Origin: Paracentrotus lividus
Taxonomy: Eukaryota > Echinodermata > Echinoidea > Camarodonta > Echinidae
Direction of reading: 5' to 3'
Assembly (NCBI GenBank): GCA_940671915.1
Contig: CALNVZ010002143.1
Coordinates: 268,676 to 332,675, forward strand
Length of the DNA: 64,000 bases
Below the pieces are notes generated by a model, which was not told the DNA's origin, did not search any database, and was given only the letters and a program-made list of their open reading frames with translations. This document shows, in pieces, positions 22,241-32,465 of the stretch. How positions within the stretch are numbered: position 1 is the first letter of the stretch; each line of letters starts with the position of its first letter. The position numbers and the translations under genes are program-made.

Positions 22241-24958
22241 TGTGAGGGAGTAGGAAATACCTCTGGCCTGTCTACTAATTGGCCTAATAGAAGTTGAAAA
22301 TGTTTCAATGTTTTGTGAACAAAAGATGTGTTCATGCTAGAGTGAACAAGCCCTTGGACATGCTACATGTATATAGACTTTCACTGTACAAGCCATTGAT
22401 ATCTGTATGAGCTATAGGTGTGGCAGTTAAACTCCCTGATGGAGGAGCTGAAGTTTTTTCATGGAAATTAGTTAAATAATGTAAGTACAAAATATGACAT
22501 TTGATACATTTGAAGAGTCTAGTGGAAGAAGTACTTAAGTCGCATTTTTTCAAAAATGAGTTTATTTGATAATATCTATGTATACACCACCAAAAAACTG
22601 GTGCAAGAGTCAGTTTTGAAAAAATCAAATCCTAAGTGCCCCAAACAGGAAACCCCCATTTTCAAAACATGATGATTTTTTTTAGTGGAAGAGTACTAAT
22701 CATAGTATTTAGTGGAAAGATAGTACTTAAGTCCAAAGTTTTAGTGGAAGAAGTACCTAAGTCCACCCAAGCTTGGGTCAAAGATTTTGTTAAGCGTAAG
22801 AGGGATGGGGCAGCTCTGCAATTTTTAGATATTGGGAGACCCAGAAGATGTTTTACAAATAATGGCTGAAGCAACGTTAGGGGTGATTGGTAGGGGCGGT
22901 AAAACTTTTTTTTGTATGGGCGGGGGGGGTGGGGTTAGAACAACCGATAGGCAGTGTGTTTCTTTGAGAGGGTAGGAATGTAAGTTTATTATGAACAAAA
23001 ACAAAAATGGACGTTTAAAATCTGAAACACGGTGGGGTAGGGGTATTGCTCAGTTTTCAATTCCCCCCCCCTCGGGACGACGGCCCCAAAATAAATAAAT
23101 AATTAAAAATTGGGATGTGTGAAGGTTCATATACGTAAGGTTTCACTGCAATGTTGAAGTTTTAAGTCAAATGATAAATTTTCCTACGTGGATACGGGAG
23201 GGTCTGAAAGTGCCCGCCCCTAAAAAAATAGAAAGCCCTCCCGTCAAAAAAAAAAAAAAAAAAAAAATGTAGGGAAGCATTTTTTTCATCCCACATGAAA
23301 TGTTCATTGAAATTTTCTTCTTAACTTCATAAGATTTTTTTGCATTTTGGTGTCAGACAGTCACAGATCCAGGGGAAAGGGAGTTGCGCCGTTAAGCACA
23401 AAAAATGGAAAAGTGCCCTAGAATGGGTTATACCACTCACTGCCCCACATTGATTATCCAAAAGGTTTCAGTAAAGTGCAACAAAGGGCAAATGGCCCGC
23501 TCTTATAAATTATGTCTGACAGGCCAGATGCAGGGGGTCCGCGCATGATATATTTTGTTATTAAAAGGAGCCCCATATTTTTTTTTATGGTATTGACCCC
23601 CCCCCTCCCGTTATATAGGTATATATATTCAGCAATGTTACTCGCAAACCATATTGATATCAGAGGAGATTGTTTAGTTTTTGTTAAAAAGGACAAAAAA
23701 CAATATAATTGCCCAAACAGGAAACCCCATTTCATAAAATTAATGATTTTAGTGGAAGAAGTACTTAAAGTCCAGTTAGTGGAAGAAGTACCTAAGTCCA
23801 TAGTTTTAGTGGAAGAAGTACCTAAGTCCAACTTCCGGCTTATTGATTATCGGAGATCGATAAGCATAAAATTGCTGAAATTTGCCACGTTGCTTTCTTT
23901 CTTAAAAATCAACTCCACAAAGTTTGAATCATGAAATTCAAAATTTGTGATGTGCAGGATAGTTTGAAATATTCAAACTTGTATCTCAGACTAGTATTAT
24001 GTGACTTAAGTCTCTTCCACTAAACTCTTCATTTTGGCTAGGATGTAAAAGGAATTACAATGCTAGATTAAATATATTACTTTGAACCATTTATAAATTT
24101 AATAAGATGTGTATATAGAAAGAAGCAAATTGAAAAGTTGAAAGTGTAAAATGTGCACTCTGATTAAATTCATTATTATCTTACTTATTATGCTGTTGTC
24201 AATGTTATATTGTATTTGGATTGCATTTTGTAATATTGATGTTGTATTAACAGAGATAATTTATGATCTTTAAACATAAATGTACTTAAAATATTTGAGA
24301 TAGTGACCTTGTTATTTAAAGATACATGTCATACTGATGCTAAATGTGATTTTCTCTGAAGAAGAATATTTTTTTTGCTTAAGCTGGATATTACTTACTT
24401 CGTTCATAATGAAGAATCATATTATCTGTGGTGGATTGTAAAAGTGATAAATTGTTTGAATTGAAGACTAATGCTTTATAATTGTTTTCTCTGTTACTTT
24501 TGAAACAAATGTTTTATGTTACATACTGATGTTGTTAATTTGATTATTGTTTTGTTAACTTTTTGAAAACATGAAGAAAATAATAAAGTATCTTGAATCT
24601 TGAAAGTAATCTTGAAAGAGATATTTACATACATGTACAATATTGCGAAGTAAATTATTCAAGTGGAGGATAGATGTAACATTTTTAAGAGGATAAATCT
24701 CCTTTCTTGTTATGAATAGTTCTTGTTAGTTTTCTAGGAACATTAATTAGTCCTTAATAATTTTAACTCTGTTGTCAAGGTAACTTGATTATATTATGAT
24801 ATTGCTATTTGATGCTAATTGTAATTCTCCTTTGTTTTGTTCAGAGTGGTCTCTTCTACCTCTTTTGTTGTTGTGGAAATGACACAATAAAGTGTTGGCC
24901 AATATACCCAGTAGAACTGTGAACCCGATTTGTTTGACTCTTAGTCCATTCCCTCACA
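22241..24958 (+). repeat. 3' LTR of the Ty3/Gypsy element, enlarged by two insertions
   Basis: Begins TGTGAGGG and ends CCCTCACA. It matches the 5' LTR on both sides of a 1.5 kb insertion (22512-24030) and of a shorter insertion of about 130 bp near 24475-24605 that ends in AATAAAGTATCTTGAATCTT, a retroposon-like tail. Without these it has about the length of the 5' LTR. Confidence 0.9.
22512..24030. mobile_element. 1.5 kb DNA transposon-like element with iterated internal motif
   Basis: The ends are inverted repeats: GAAGAGTCTAGTGGAAGAAG then TACTTAAGTC on the left; on the reverse strand GAAGAGTTTAGTGGAAGAGA then CTTAAGTC on the right. It is flanked by ATTT (22508-22511, 24031-24034), and the 5' LTR shows the site without the insertion. 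The terminal word TAGTGGAAGAAGTACCTAAG recurs inside as direct repeats near 22683, 22712, 22740, 23749, 23777 and 23804. A longer block beginning CCCAAACAGGAAACCCC is also repeated (about 22640 and 23713). No transposase is encoded. Confidence 0.8.
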
Positions 24959-25260
24959 TTATGTTGGACCGTACATTGACGACCATTCAGACTTGAAGCA
25001 GATGGGAGCATCTGAGCCATTCTGAAGGGCAATAATATCTTCATGGCTTCAGGATTCATGATGTCATGTTATGAAATTTATCTATCCAAATCTACTGGCT
25101 GCCATACAACTCTAAATCATGAAGCATTCTCCACTGTGCTTCACTGTTGGCTCGAAGCACGACTGACTGAAAGCTTCCTACAAGACACACATGGTCTCGT
25201 GCATCATATCCAATCACTTTTGCACTAATTAGGTCTTAAGACAGAGTGCTAGAACTCCGC
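24959..25260 (-). mobile_element. Tc1-like transposase fragment, N-terminal side of the LTR insertion
   Basis: On the minus strand the LTR junction is preceded by MKILLPFRMAQMLPSASSLN, the block just upstream of DNDPKHT in Tc1 transposases. Further upstream comes PTVKHSGECFMI, matching the PTVKHGGGSVMVWG block. Together with 14829-15257 it makes the two halves of one Tc1-like gene split by the LTR element at TTAT. The copy is decayed, with frame changes. Confidence 0.72.
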
Positions 25261-25570
25261 AGGCTTGTTCACATGTTGTTTTGCAAAAGCATGACGCTTC
25301 TTTGTTACTGTCCCTTACATTTGGCTTCTTTCTTGCCAATTATTCCACTTATAGTCATGTAGCCATTTAGCCTGTTGCAGACACTCTTGAGGGTACCCAG
25401 TCATTCCTCAGCCTGTGTCGCCTGGGATGCAATTTTCTTTGGTAGCAAATTGCAATATTTCATTGCTTACTGTCTGTCCATCGATATCATCATTAAAACT
25501 GATGTCCATGAGACTATTTTTGCCTCTTAGAGGCTCCCACTTGCGTAGAGGCTGATTGGTCTTCAAGTTG
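25261..25570. other. Sequence between the two oppositely oriented Tc1-like copies
   Basis: No clear coding block. It probably contains decayed inner parts of both Tc1 copies; the exact junction could not be placed by eye. Confidence 0.35.
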
Positions 25571-27004
25571 TTTTCCAACATTACAGGGACCCCAAGCATG
25601 CAGCGAAGCATATTAAAGCATTATTTTAGCAGAAACGTGTTGACAAGCTAGAAAAGGCACCTCAGATTCTAGATTTAATCCCCATTTAGCACATGGGAGG
25701 TGATCTAAAGCGACAGCCAGTACTGCCAACCTAAAAGCGTATTTTTGTCTTTTTCATTTGGATAAGGGGTACCAAACTCATTAAATGTCAATAATTATTC
25801 AGATCATAAAAATGTCAATCTCCATCCACCTGTCGACCTGAAAACCTTTTATTATTTAATTATTTTCAATAGAAAACAAGGTAAATATGCCAAACATTTT
25901 GACAAGTGTGTCATCCCTGCACCAAAGGCATTCGTTCTGGTAAATGAGGGACATAGACAATTCATTGGACAATTAAATGTTTTCTATGAAGACAGGTGCG
26001 ATGTAGTATGGCATGATGGTGATGTGCATTCTAGACATCTATAGATCTTAGTACCCCCTTAAGAAGCGAAATAGGATAGAAAAAGTACGGAATACGCTTT
26101 TTTGTTGGCAGGTCTGGACAGCGCCCTCAAGACTCACCATCAAACCTCCAGCAGCTCCAGGACACGCTCCAGCGAACATGGAATGGTATTGGCGGTGAAA
26201 TGAGTGCTAAATTGGTCGACAATATGCCAAGGAGGTTGATGACTGCCCTTAAAGCCAAAAAAGGCCCCTAATAATGTTAAACACTCATTGAAAAACCCAT
26301 CTTCTGAAGTGTACAAATAATTTTTGGGTCATGAAAATTGCAAATGGCGGTCTAGAACTTCCGAGACTGACGGAACGTTTGAGAATTAGGGTTCAGATGA
26401 TGGTGACATTACCTACCATCTGATATAAATAGTAATTGAAATTTCAAACCAACATCGATTTGTTTAATTTCATTGTTCAAGTGTACAAATCATTTTCGGG
26501 GACACTGTACATGGCATGGGATAATTGCAGAAGTGTACGTGCTCTGTACGGGCGATGACAGCGCGCTGAATTTATTGTCCCGGGGCTAGGTACGGGGCAA
26601 AAGTATTTCCTAAACGGCATTGTTACTGTTGCCCCTGTGGTGGGCGACCATATTTGGAGATATTTTTTTTCTATCTTAGCTTAGGTATTCATCGTTGAAA
26701 CGTTAACAAAATATGGCTTAAGAACATAATTACTAAATATATAAAAATGACAGCCGTAGCTCATCCACATATTTGTCCAGAAGAAAAACAATGGGTAATG
26801 TGAAATATTACTTTCCTACTCAAAAAACGATTTTTCTGCTGTAGAAAGTTCCACGAGCCGTTAAATCTGCTATTACTCAAACAGCATGTGGAGCGATGAA
26901 ATGCGCATGTTCTGTACAAATTTCAAGTTTGTAGCGTGTTTTTGCTATGGATGGGAGCCCCTGTTACAATTGCCCCGTGTTACAATTGTCCCCGGTCTCC
27001 CCTA
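25571..27004 (+). mobile_element. Second Tc1-like copy, plus strand, C-terminal half and 3' end
   Basis: The plus strand encodes RDPKHAAKHIKALF and LDLIPI (compare DNDPKHTA and SPDLNPIE). After the nested MITE come NLQQLQDTLQRTWNGIGGEM and SAKLVDNMPRRLMTALKAKK, the classic Tc1 C-terminus. The right end reads ACAATTGTCCCCGGTCTCCC then CTA, the mirror of the left end at 14829. The region 26690-27004 is repeated at 29826-30116. The frame is interrupted, so the copy is dead. Confidence 0.75.
25718..26116. mobile_element. MITE with CAG..CTG ends and 6 bp target duplication (copy 2)
   Basis: Near-identical to 7373-7772, with the same ends. The flanks repeat GACAGC (25712-25717 and 26117-26122). 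The homologous Tc1 fragment at 15112-15135 has a single GACAGC at this place, so it is a paralogous empty site and confirms both the borders and the 6 bp duplication. Confidence 0.9.
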
Positions 27005-27490
27005 CGTTTGATGAGTCATGCAATTGTTATATCATTATTCAAGAAACTTTATAGGCAATTTAAAGTAGTTCCCCCTTTTTTTTTAATTATCTATAAAAAA
27101 AACAGTCCTCCTGTATCCAGTTCATCACCTTTATCGATAAAATTGCACATGAAGGTAGTATATACATTAGAGCATTGGATAACGTCTTAGTTTTGGTAAA
27201 TATTTTAAAGGAAGTTTACTAGTCACTTGACATACATAATTAGATTCAATTATCCATGAAATCACGTTTTTCTTATGTTTAACAAGCAAAATGTTGTTAT
27301 TTGGAATTTAAAGACTGTGGTCCCATTGCATATGTAAATAGCTTTAAAATGAAATGTCACTCAACCTGGTAATCCCAATATTATTCATGAAAGCTTCGTG
27401 CCAAAAAAACAACAACAAAACACTAATTTATGCCTAATTATGCCTAATTGATTATGCGCATTATTTAATTAATTTTACAATGAATCGGCA
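27005..27490. other. AT-rich DNA without recognised gene
   Basis: Unique-looking AT-rich sequence between the Tc1 end and the tandem arrays; (ACAACAAA) and TTAATTAATT-type words near 27410-27475. Confidence 0.4.
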
Positions 27491-27504
27491 TAATTTAAAA
27501 CGGC

Positions 27505-28845
27505 AAACACAAATATGTCCTGTGGTATTCCTATGGTATTTCTATGGTACCATAAGAATACCATACAGAAGTGCTGTGTTATTTGGCACAAATACCATAT
27601 GAATGGTAGTGCTGTGTGGTTTTTTGGCACAAATACCACATGTATGGTATTGCTGTATGGGTTTTTGGCACAAATACCATATATATGGTATTGCTGTATG
27701 TTTTTTGGCACAAATACCACATGTTTGGTATTGCTGTATGTTTTGTGGCACAAATGCCATATGTATAATATTGCTTTTTTTTTTTTTTTTGGGCACAAAT
27801 ACTATTTATATGGTATCTGCTTGTATGTTTTTTTTTGTTTTTTTTTGGGGGGGGGGCGCAAATACCATATGTAAGGTATTACTGTATGGTTTTTCGGCAC
27901 AAATACCACATGTATGTTTTTTTGGTATAAATACCATATGTATAGTATTGCTGTATAGTTTTTCTTTCTTTTTTTTGCACAAATACCATATGTATAGAAA
28001 TACTGTATTGTTTTTTGGCACAAATACCATACGCATGGTATTGCTGTATGGTTTGTCGGCACAAATACCACATGGATGGTATTGATGTATGTTTTTTGGG
28101 GGGCACAAATACCATATGTATGGTATTGCTGTATGGTGTTTTGACACAAAAACCATATATATGGTATTGCTGTAAGGTTTTTTGGCACAAATACCATATG
28201 TATGGTATTGCTATACGGTATTGCTGTATGTTTTTTTTTTTGCACAAATACCATATGTATGGTATTGCTGTATTGCTGTATGGTTTTTGGGCACAAACAC
28301 CATATGTATGGTTTTGCTATATGGTATTGCTGCATGTATTTTTTATTTTTATTTTTACAAACCGTACAGCAGTACCACAAAAAAACCATACATGTGGTAT
28401 TTGTGCCAAAATACCATAAAGCAGTACCACACAGCAGTACCATACAGCAGTACCATACAGCAGTACCATACAGCATTACCATACAGCACTACCATACAGC
28501 AGTAACGTACATCAGTACAGTAGTACCATACAGCAGTACCATACAGCAGTACCATACAGTAGTACCATAAAGCAGTACCACACATCAGTACCATTCAGCA
28601 GTACCATACAGTGGTACCATACATCAGTACCATTCAGCAGTACCATACAGCAGTACCATACATCAGTACCATACTGTAGTACCATACAGTAGTACCATAC
28701 ATCAGTACCATTCAGTAGTACCATACAGTAGTACCATACACTAGTACCATACAGCAGTACCATAGAGCAGTACCAAACAACAGTAGCATACAGCTGTACC
28801 ATAGAGCCGTACCATACAGCAGTATCATACATTAGTATGTAGCTA
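27505..28845. repeat. Foldback tandem arrays, unit GGTATTGCTGTATGG and its inverse
   Basis: The left arm (about 27530-28350) repeats a unit of 45-60 bp: GGTATTGCTGTATGG, a T-rich stretch, GGCACAAATACC, ATATGTAT. The centre is near 28340-28365. The right arm begins with the same long unit reversed (CCATACATGTGGTATTTGTG) and then becomes a short-unit array of about 13-15 bp (AGCAGTACCATAC) up to 28830. The arms are opposite in orientation, so the whole can fold back. Long open frames rich in Tyr, Trp and Val are artefacts of the repeat. A further patch of the short unit lies at 29672-29825. Confidence 0.8.
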
Positions 28846-28850
28846 ATTAA

Positions 28851-29587
28851 CCCTAAAATCCTGGGGTTTTTTGGTAACCTTATGACTGAGGGGGGGGGGG
28901 GGGGGGGCGGATTCGGCCCCCCCCCCTTAGATGTCGGCTGTTGACCACGCGATCGCGTCGAAAATCACCACACACGTCAACCAGGACGTAATCTCCAAAA
29001 TTACCTAGTCAAAAGTTATGAAAGATATTTGGTATTAATTAATTATGCTAATTTTTGCATAAAGTTACACATTGCTCTAATTTATTAAATAAAGCTCCAA
29101 AGCTGCTATTTTTTTTATTTCTAAACTCTTTGTAAGATTCTGATGAAATGGATTTTAAAAAATTCCATTTCAAATTTCATTTCTTATGTATTTCATTGTT
29201 TTTTTTTATTTTTTGTTTTCTATTGTTTTTTCGATGAGAATTGTCGGCGACGTTATCACGATCACAAAGAATAAAAAACTAATTGATTTGAAGCAGTAGA
29301 AGTGAAAATAATCATGCATTTATGAATATTGACTTGAAATACATTTGTATTGGATTTGTACACGAAATCACGTTTTGAGCAATTTTCGGTCTGACGAGCA
29401 TGTACAAAATGTTGCGTAACTTTAGAACCGCATACCTGGACATCGCAAATTTGGTCTTAAAAGTTGTGCGAGACTTACAAAAAAAAAAGTCATGAAACCG
29501 TGTGTTGATAGCTTTATGCGTTTCTGAGATCTCGCGCGAAACGTCGGGGGAGGGGGGGGGGGGTGGAATCCCCCAGGCCTTTTAGTG
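28851..29587. mobile_element. piggyBac-like MITE with TTAA target duplication
   Basis: Flanked by TTAA (28847-28850, 29588-29591). Inverted ends: CCCTAAAATCCTGGGG on the left and, on the reverse strand, CACTAAAAGGCCTGGGG on the right. The flanking join (TATGTAGCT / GGTATTCATTG) is found uninterrupted at 29820-29840, a paralogous empty site. No transposase. TTAA plus CCCT-type ends fit piggyBac. Confidence 0.8.
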
Positions 29588-29671
29588 TTAAGGTATTCAT
29601 TGTTGAAACTTTAGCAAAATACAGGCCAAATTTCTAAATAAATGAAAATGACAGCCATGTCAGATATTCCT

Positions 29672-29825
29672 GTTAGTACCACACCAGTTAGTACCACACA
29701 GCAGTACCATACAGCAATACCATACAGCAGTACCATACAACAGTACCATACATCAGTACCATATAGTAGTACCATGCAGCAGTATCATACACCAGTACCG
29801 TATAGCAGTATCATACAGTAGTATG
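29672..29825. repeat. Short tandem array, unit AGTACCATACAGC
   Basis: About ten imperfect 13-15 bp units, the same family and orientation as the right arm at 28.4-28.83 kb, followed by the same flank (TATGTAGCTTTAGGTATTC). This suggests a duplication of array plus flank. Confidence 0.75.
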
Positions 29826-30116
29826 TAGCTTTAGGTATTCATTGTTGAAACTTTAGCAAAATACAGGGCTAATTTCTCAATAAATTAAAATGACAGCCAT
29901 GTCAGATATTATTTTCCTGCTCAAATTGTTTTTGTTTGCTGTAGTAAGCTCCATGAACCGTTCAATCTGCTTACACTCAAACGTCACGAGGAGCGATGAA
30001 ATGCACATTTTTTTTTTTTATTTTTTTTTTATTTTTACATAGTTTAAGTTTGAAGAATGTTTCTGCTAGGGATGAGAGCCTCTGTTACAATCGCCCCGTG
30101 TTACAATTTTCCCGGT
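29826..30116 (+). mobile_element. Tc1-like 3' end fragment (third copy)
   Basis: Co-linear with 26690-27004: TTAGGTATTCATTGTTGAAA, ATGACAGCCATGTCAG, GGAGCGATGAAATGC, CCCCGTGTTACAATTTTCCC, GGTCTCCCCTAC. No coding sequence remains. Confidence 0.7.
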
Positions 30117-30264
30117 CTCCCCTACCGTTAGGGGAGGCGATTTCATGTGATGACGGTTGGGGTGGGGGGGGGGGGAGAACAGAAACCCCGGAATGAGAAT
30201 TATTACAGAAAGAATAAGGCGTCCGAAATATTTGTATGCCCAAAATTCGAAATATAATGATCTA
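30117..30264. repeat. Start of a GGCGATTTCATG / GCGAAGCGC-type dispersed repeat
   Basis: GGGGAGGCGATTTCATG, a G-rich tract and AACCCCGGAATG match the start of the repeat at 58974-59030. It is interrupted by the SINE insertion and resumes at 30738. Confidence 0.65.
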
Positions 30265-30726
30265 GACAATTAATTTTATTCATTTGTCTCCAACGGTAGA
30301 ACCCATGCAAATTGGTAGAAACACACGCAACTGCTGTGTGATAAATATTGAAACCAGACAGCTAACAATTTGCATGGTTTCTACCGTTGGAGACAAATGA
30401 ATAAAATTAATTTTCTATTTAACATCCCAACGGCGTTAAAAATTCCTTTACGTTTGATGTTCATGTATAAGGGATAGTATGAACCTTGATCGCTACGGGC
30501 ACTCCGGTGGTCTAGCGGTTATGACGGTGGTCTAGCGATCCACAGGTCGTGGGTTCGAATCCCGCCCGGGCAGCCTATGTTTTTTCCATAGCTGTCTGGT
30601 TCAAAAATTTATCACACAGCAGTTGCGTGTGTTTGTACCAATTTGCATGGTTTCTACCGTTGGAGACAAATGAATAAAATCAATTGTCTGTTTAACATCC
30701 CAACGGCGTTAAAAATTCCTTTACGC
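30265..30726 (+). mobile_element. Composite tRNA-derived SINE insertion with 11 bp target duplication
   Basis: Flanked by ATAATGATCTA (30254-30264 and 30727-30737). It holds an inverted SINE-body piece (30265-30349), a direct body piece (30350-30460) and then a full copy. The tRNA-like head lies at about 30497-30575, with A box TGGTCTAGCGG (30508-30518) and B box GGTTCGAATCC (30552-30562), and a body ending GTTAAAAATTCCTTTACG. The word GGTGGTCTAGCG is doubled in the head. An 11 bp duplication fits LINE-driven retroposition, and the inverted 5' piece recalls twin priming. The interrupted host repeat continues at 30738. Confidence 0.82.
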
Positions 30727-30737
30727 ATAATGATCTA

Positions 30738-31900
30738 TTTCCCATATTATGCCGAAACTAATGACAATTTTAAGAATAAAAGGTTGGAACAAATAGAACA
30801 TATTCCGCAAATACATTATATCGACCTGAAGACATAGTTAAATTGTTAAATCATGTTGTTATTTGTTTGTGAGCGCGAAGCGCGAGCTGAAAAATTTTGC
30901 TTTATATTAACATTAGTCATTGTATTCACTACACTGTAATTTTTTTTTTTTTTTTTTTTTTACAGCAAATCTGCTGTTAGCAGAGTCGCCATAAAAAAAA
31001 AATGTAATTTTAAAAACAATTTTGGAAAATTTTTCCTGCAAATAATTACGTGAGCAATACAAAATATACATCAGAAGTAACACATTTGTTCCGTTTTAAC
31101 CAAATATGTTAGCTATAGAACTTTAATGATTTTTTTTTTCTTCTTCTCTTTCTTTCATTTCTAAAGGAGAAATTCACAACAAAACTGTTATTTTAAATTA
31201 CACTTTTGTATGGCGACTTTGCTGACATCACTTTTCTGTATTTTTTTCCCCGTGTACCTGATAATCACTACCCTTACAGAAAATTCAATTCCAATGCGCG
31301 AGTGAAAATCTCATTAATCAACGTTTTACAATATATATATATGTTTGTAATCCCTTTCTGAATATGGTCACTTTTTATAACGATACGGACCTGAAAACAA
31401 AGAATTTAAAGAAGTTTAAAAGTTTATTTCCATCACATTTCGACAAGTGTGCAAATACAAAATCTGTCTAAAATACTTAGAAAATAAAAACAAAATGTGA
31501 AGCTTAAAAAATCAAGGGGACATGTCCCCTGATTGTCACCAAATTTGGAGAGGCATTAATTACACACTAGATCGGAATAAATAAAGCTCCTCAAAGAGAC
31601 ATATAATATAGGCTAATATCCAAAATTAACAATAGAATGACCCACCTCGCACATTATGCCAAAGTTACAAATAAAGCGTTGTAACAGATAAAAGAATAAA
31701 TGGATATAGGGACCTAAAGAAAGATTATTAGTTTAATTATTGTCTGGTGTTTTTGTTTGCAAGCGAAGTGCATGCCAAAAATTTTGCTTTTTAATGACCT
31801 GAACTTGATATATTTTGTATGTACTTATTTCCACTATCAGACAAGGAGAAAGAAATAAAAAAGATAATCTTGTTATATGCGTTTGTCCATGGCCTTTAAT
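30738..31900. repeat. GCGAAGCGC-type dispersed repeat, continued
   Basis: Resumes with CCATATTATGCCGAAACTAA as in 59090-59125. It carries GAGCGCGAAGCGCGAGC (about 30872-30889) and a decayed AAGCGAAGTGCATGCC (about 31761-31776), each next to AAAATTTTGC. The GCACATTATGCCAAAGTTA block near 31650 begins a second round of the unit. Confidence 0.6.
30930..31245. repeat. Small inverted repeat around CAGAGTCGCCAT
   Basis: CAGAGTCGCCATA...ATGTAATTTTAAA (about 30981-31014) is mirrored by TTTAAATTACACTTTTGTAT then GGCGACTTTGCTG (about 31192-31226). Probably a MITE of about 300 bp; the outer borders are unclear because of T runs. Confidence 0.5.
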
Positions 31901-32230
31901 AAGACGAATCATTTGCATCTTAACTTTTGAGTGGTCAACTCAATTTCAAATTTTTTGGAACTTTCATATCAGCACAAATTAATACATATACACATAAATA
32001 ATAACATAAATATTGCTGAAAATAATGTTTCATTACTTTTACGTAAGCATATATGAATAAATGTAAATATGAATGTTAGTTCAAATGTATATTAGGCTAG
32101 CGATCTGGAAGGAACAAATTGGAGCCGGCTGATTTATCTGAAGATAGGCAGCCGTGAAATAAATAAATAAATGCCAGGTCAAGCTCGATATACGAGACTA
32201 CAGACATATATAAAATTCATGTCAACAATC
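31901..32230. other. AT-rich DNA without recognised gene
   Basis: Nothing recognised apart from a short (AATA) run near 32155-32170. Confidence 0.35.
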
Positions 32231-32465
32231 GGTTCCCCGCCTATCAATCTGGACAGTAATATACTCTTTATCAAAAATATCGCCAGCCTTCGGGCAAACT
32301 AGGCCTCTTCCCCGCCTATTAATCTGAAAATAATAAACCATATCTCCGGCACTCGGGCAAACTACATATAGGCCAGTTTCCAGCCTGTCTGGACAAGATA
32401 TATATATAGATATATTTACTCTTTATCAACAATAAATCCAGTATTCGGGCAAACCAGTGACCATG
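32231..32465. repeat. Three-unit minisatellite, unit about 75-90 bp
   Basis: CCCCGCCTATCAATCTGGAC...CTTCGGGCAAACTAGGCC is repeated as CCCCGCCTATTAATCTGAAA...CACTCGGGCAAACTACA and again as CCAGCCTGTCTGGAC...TATTCGGGCAAACCAGTG. Units differ by substitutions and length. Confidence 0.65.

Larger units (their letters stand above)
15258..24958 (+). mobile_element. Ty3/Gypsy LTR retrotransposon, near-whole, with nested insertions
   Basis: The element has two LTRs, a primer-site-like stretch after the 5' LTR, gag, pol in the order protease-RT-RNase H-integrase (the Ty3/Gypsy order), and a purine tract before the 3' LTR. It is flanked by a 4 bp target duplication TTAT (15254-15257, 24959-24962). It sits inside a Tc1-like transposase gene. 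The LTRs remain alike along their length apart from two insertions in the 3' LTR, and the coding regions are mostly open, so it looks young. It has about one or two breaks and is treated here as a fossil copy. No envelope-like region was seen. Confidence 0.93.

Noticed and set aside
27515-28832. Many long open frames rich in Tyr/Trp/Val/Leu in all six frames
   Set aside because: They are translations of the tandem GGTATTGCTGTATGG / AGTACCATACAGC arrays; overlapping frames on both strands stay open only because the unit lacks stops.
27505-28845. CRISPR-like array
   Set aside because: Units abut without unique spacers of constant length, units vary in length, and the context is a eukaryotic genome.
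30497-30575. tRNA gene candidate with GGTTCGAATCC B box
   Set aside because: The head of a SINE with a duplicated A-box region and a conserved non-tRNA body.
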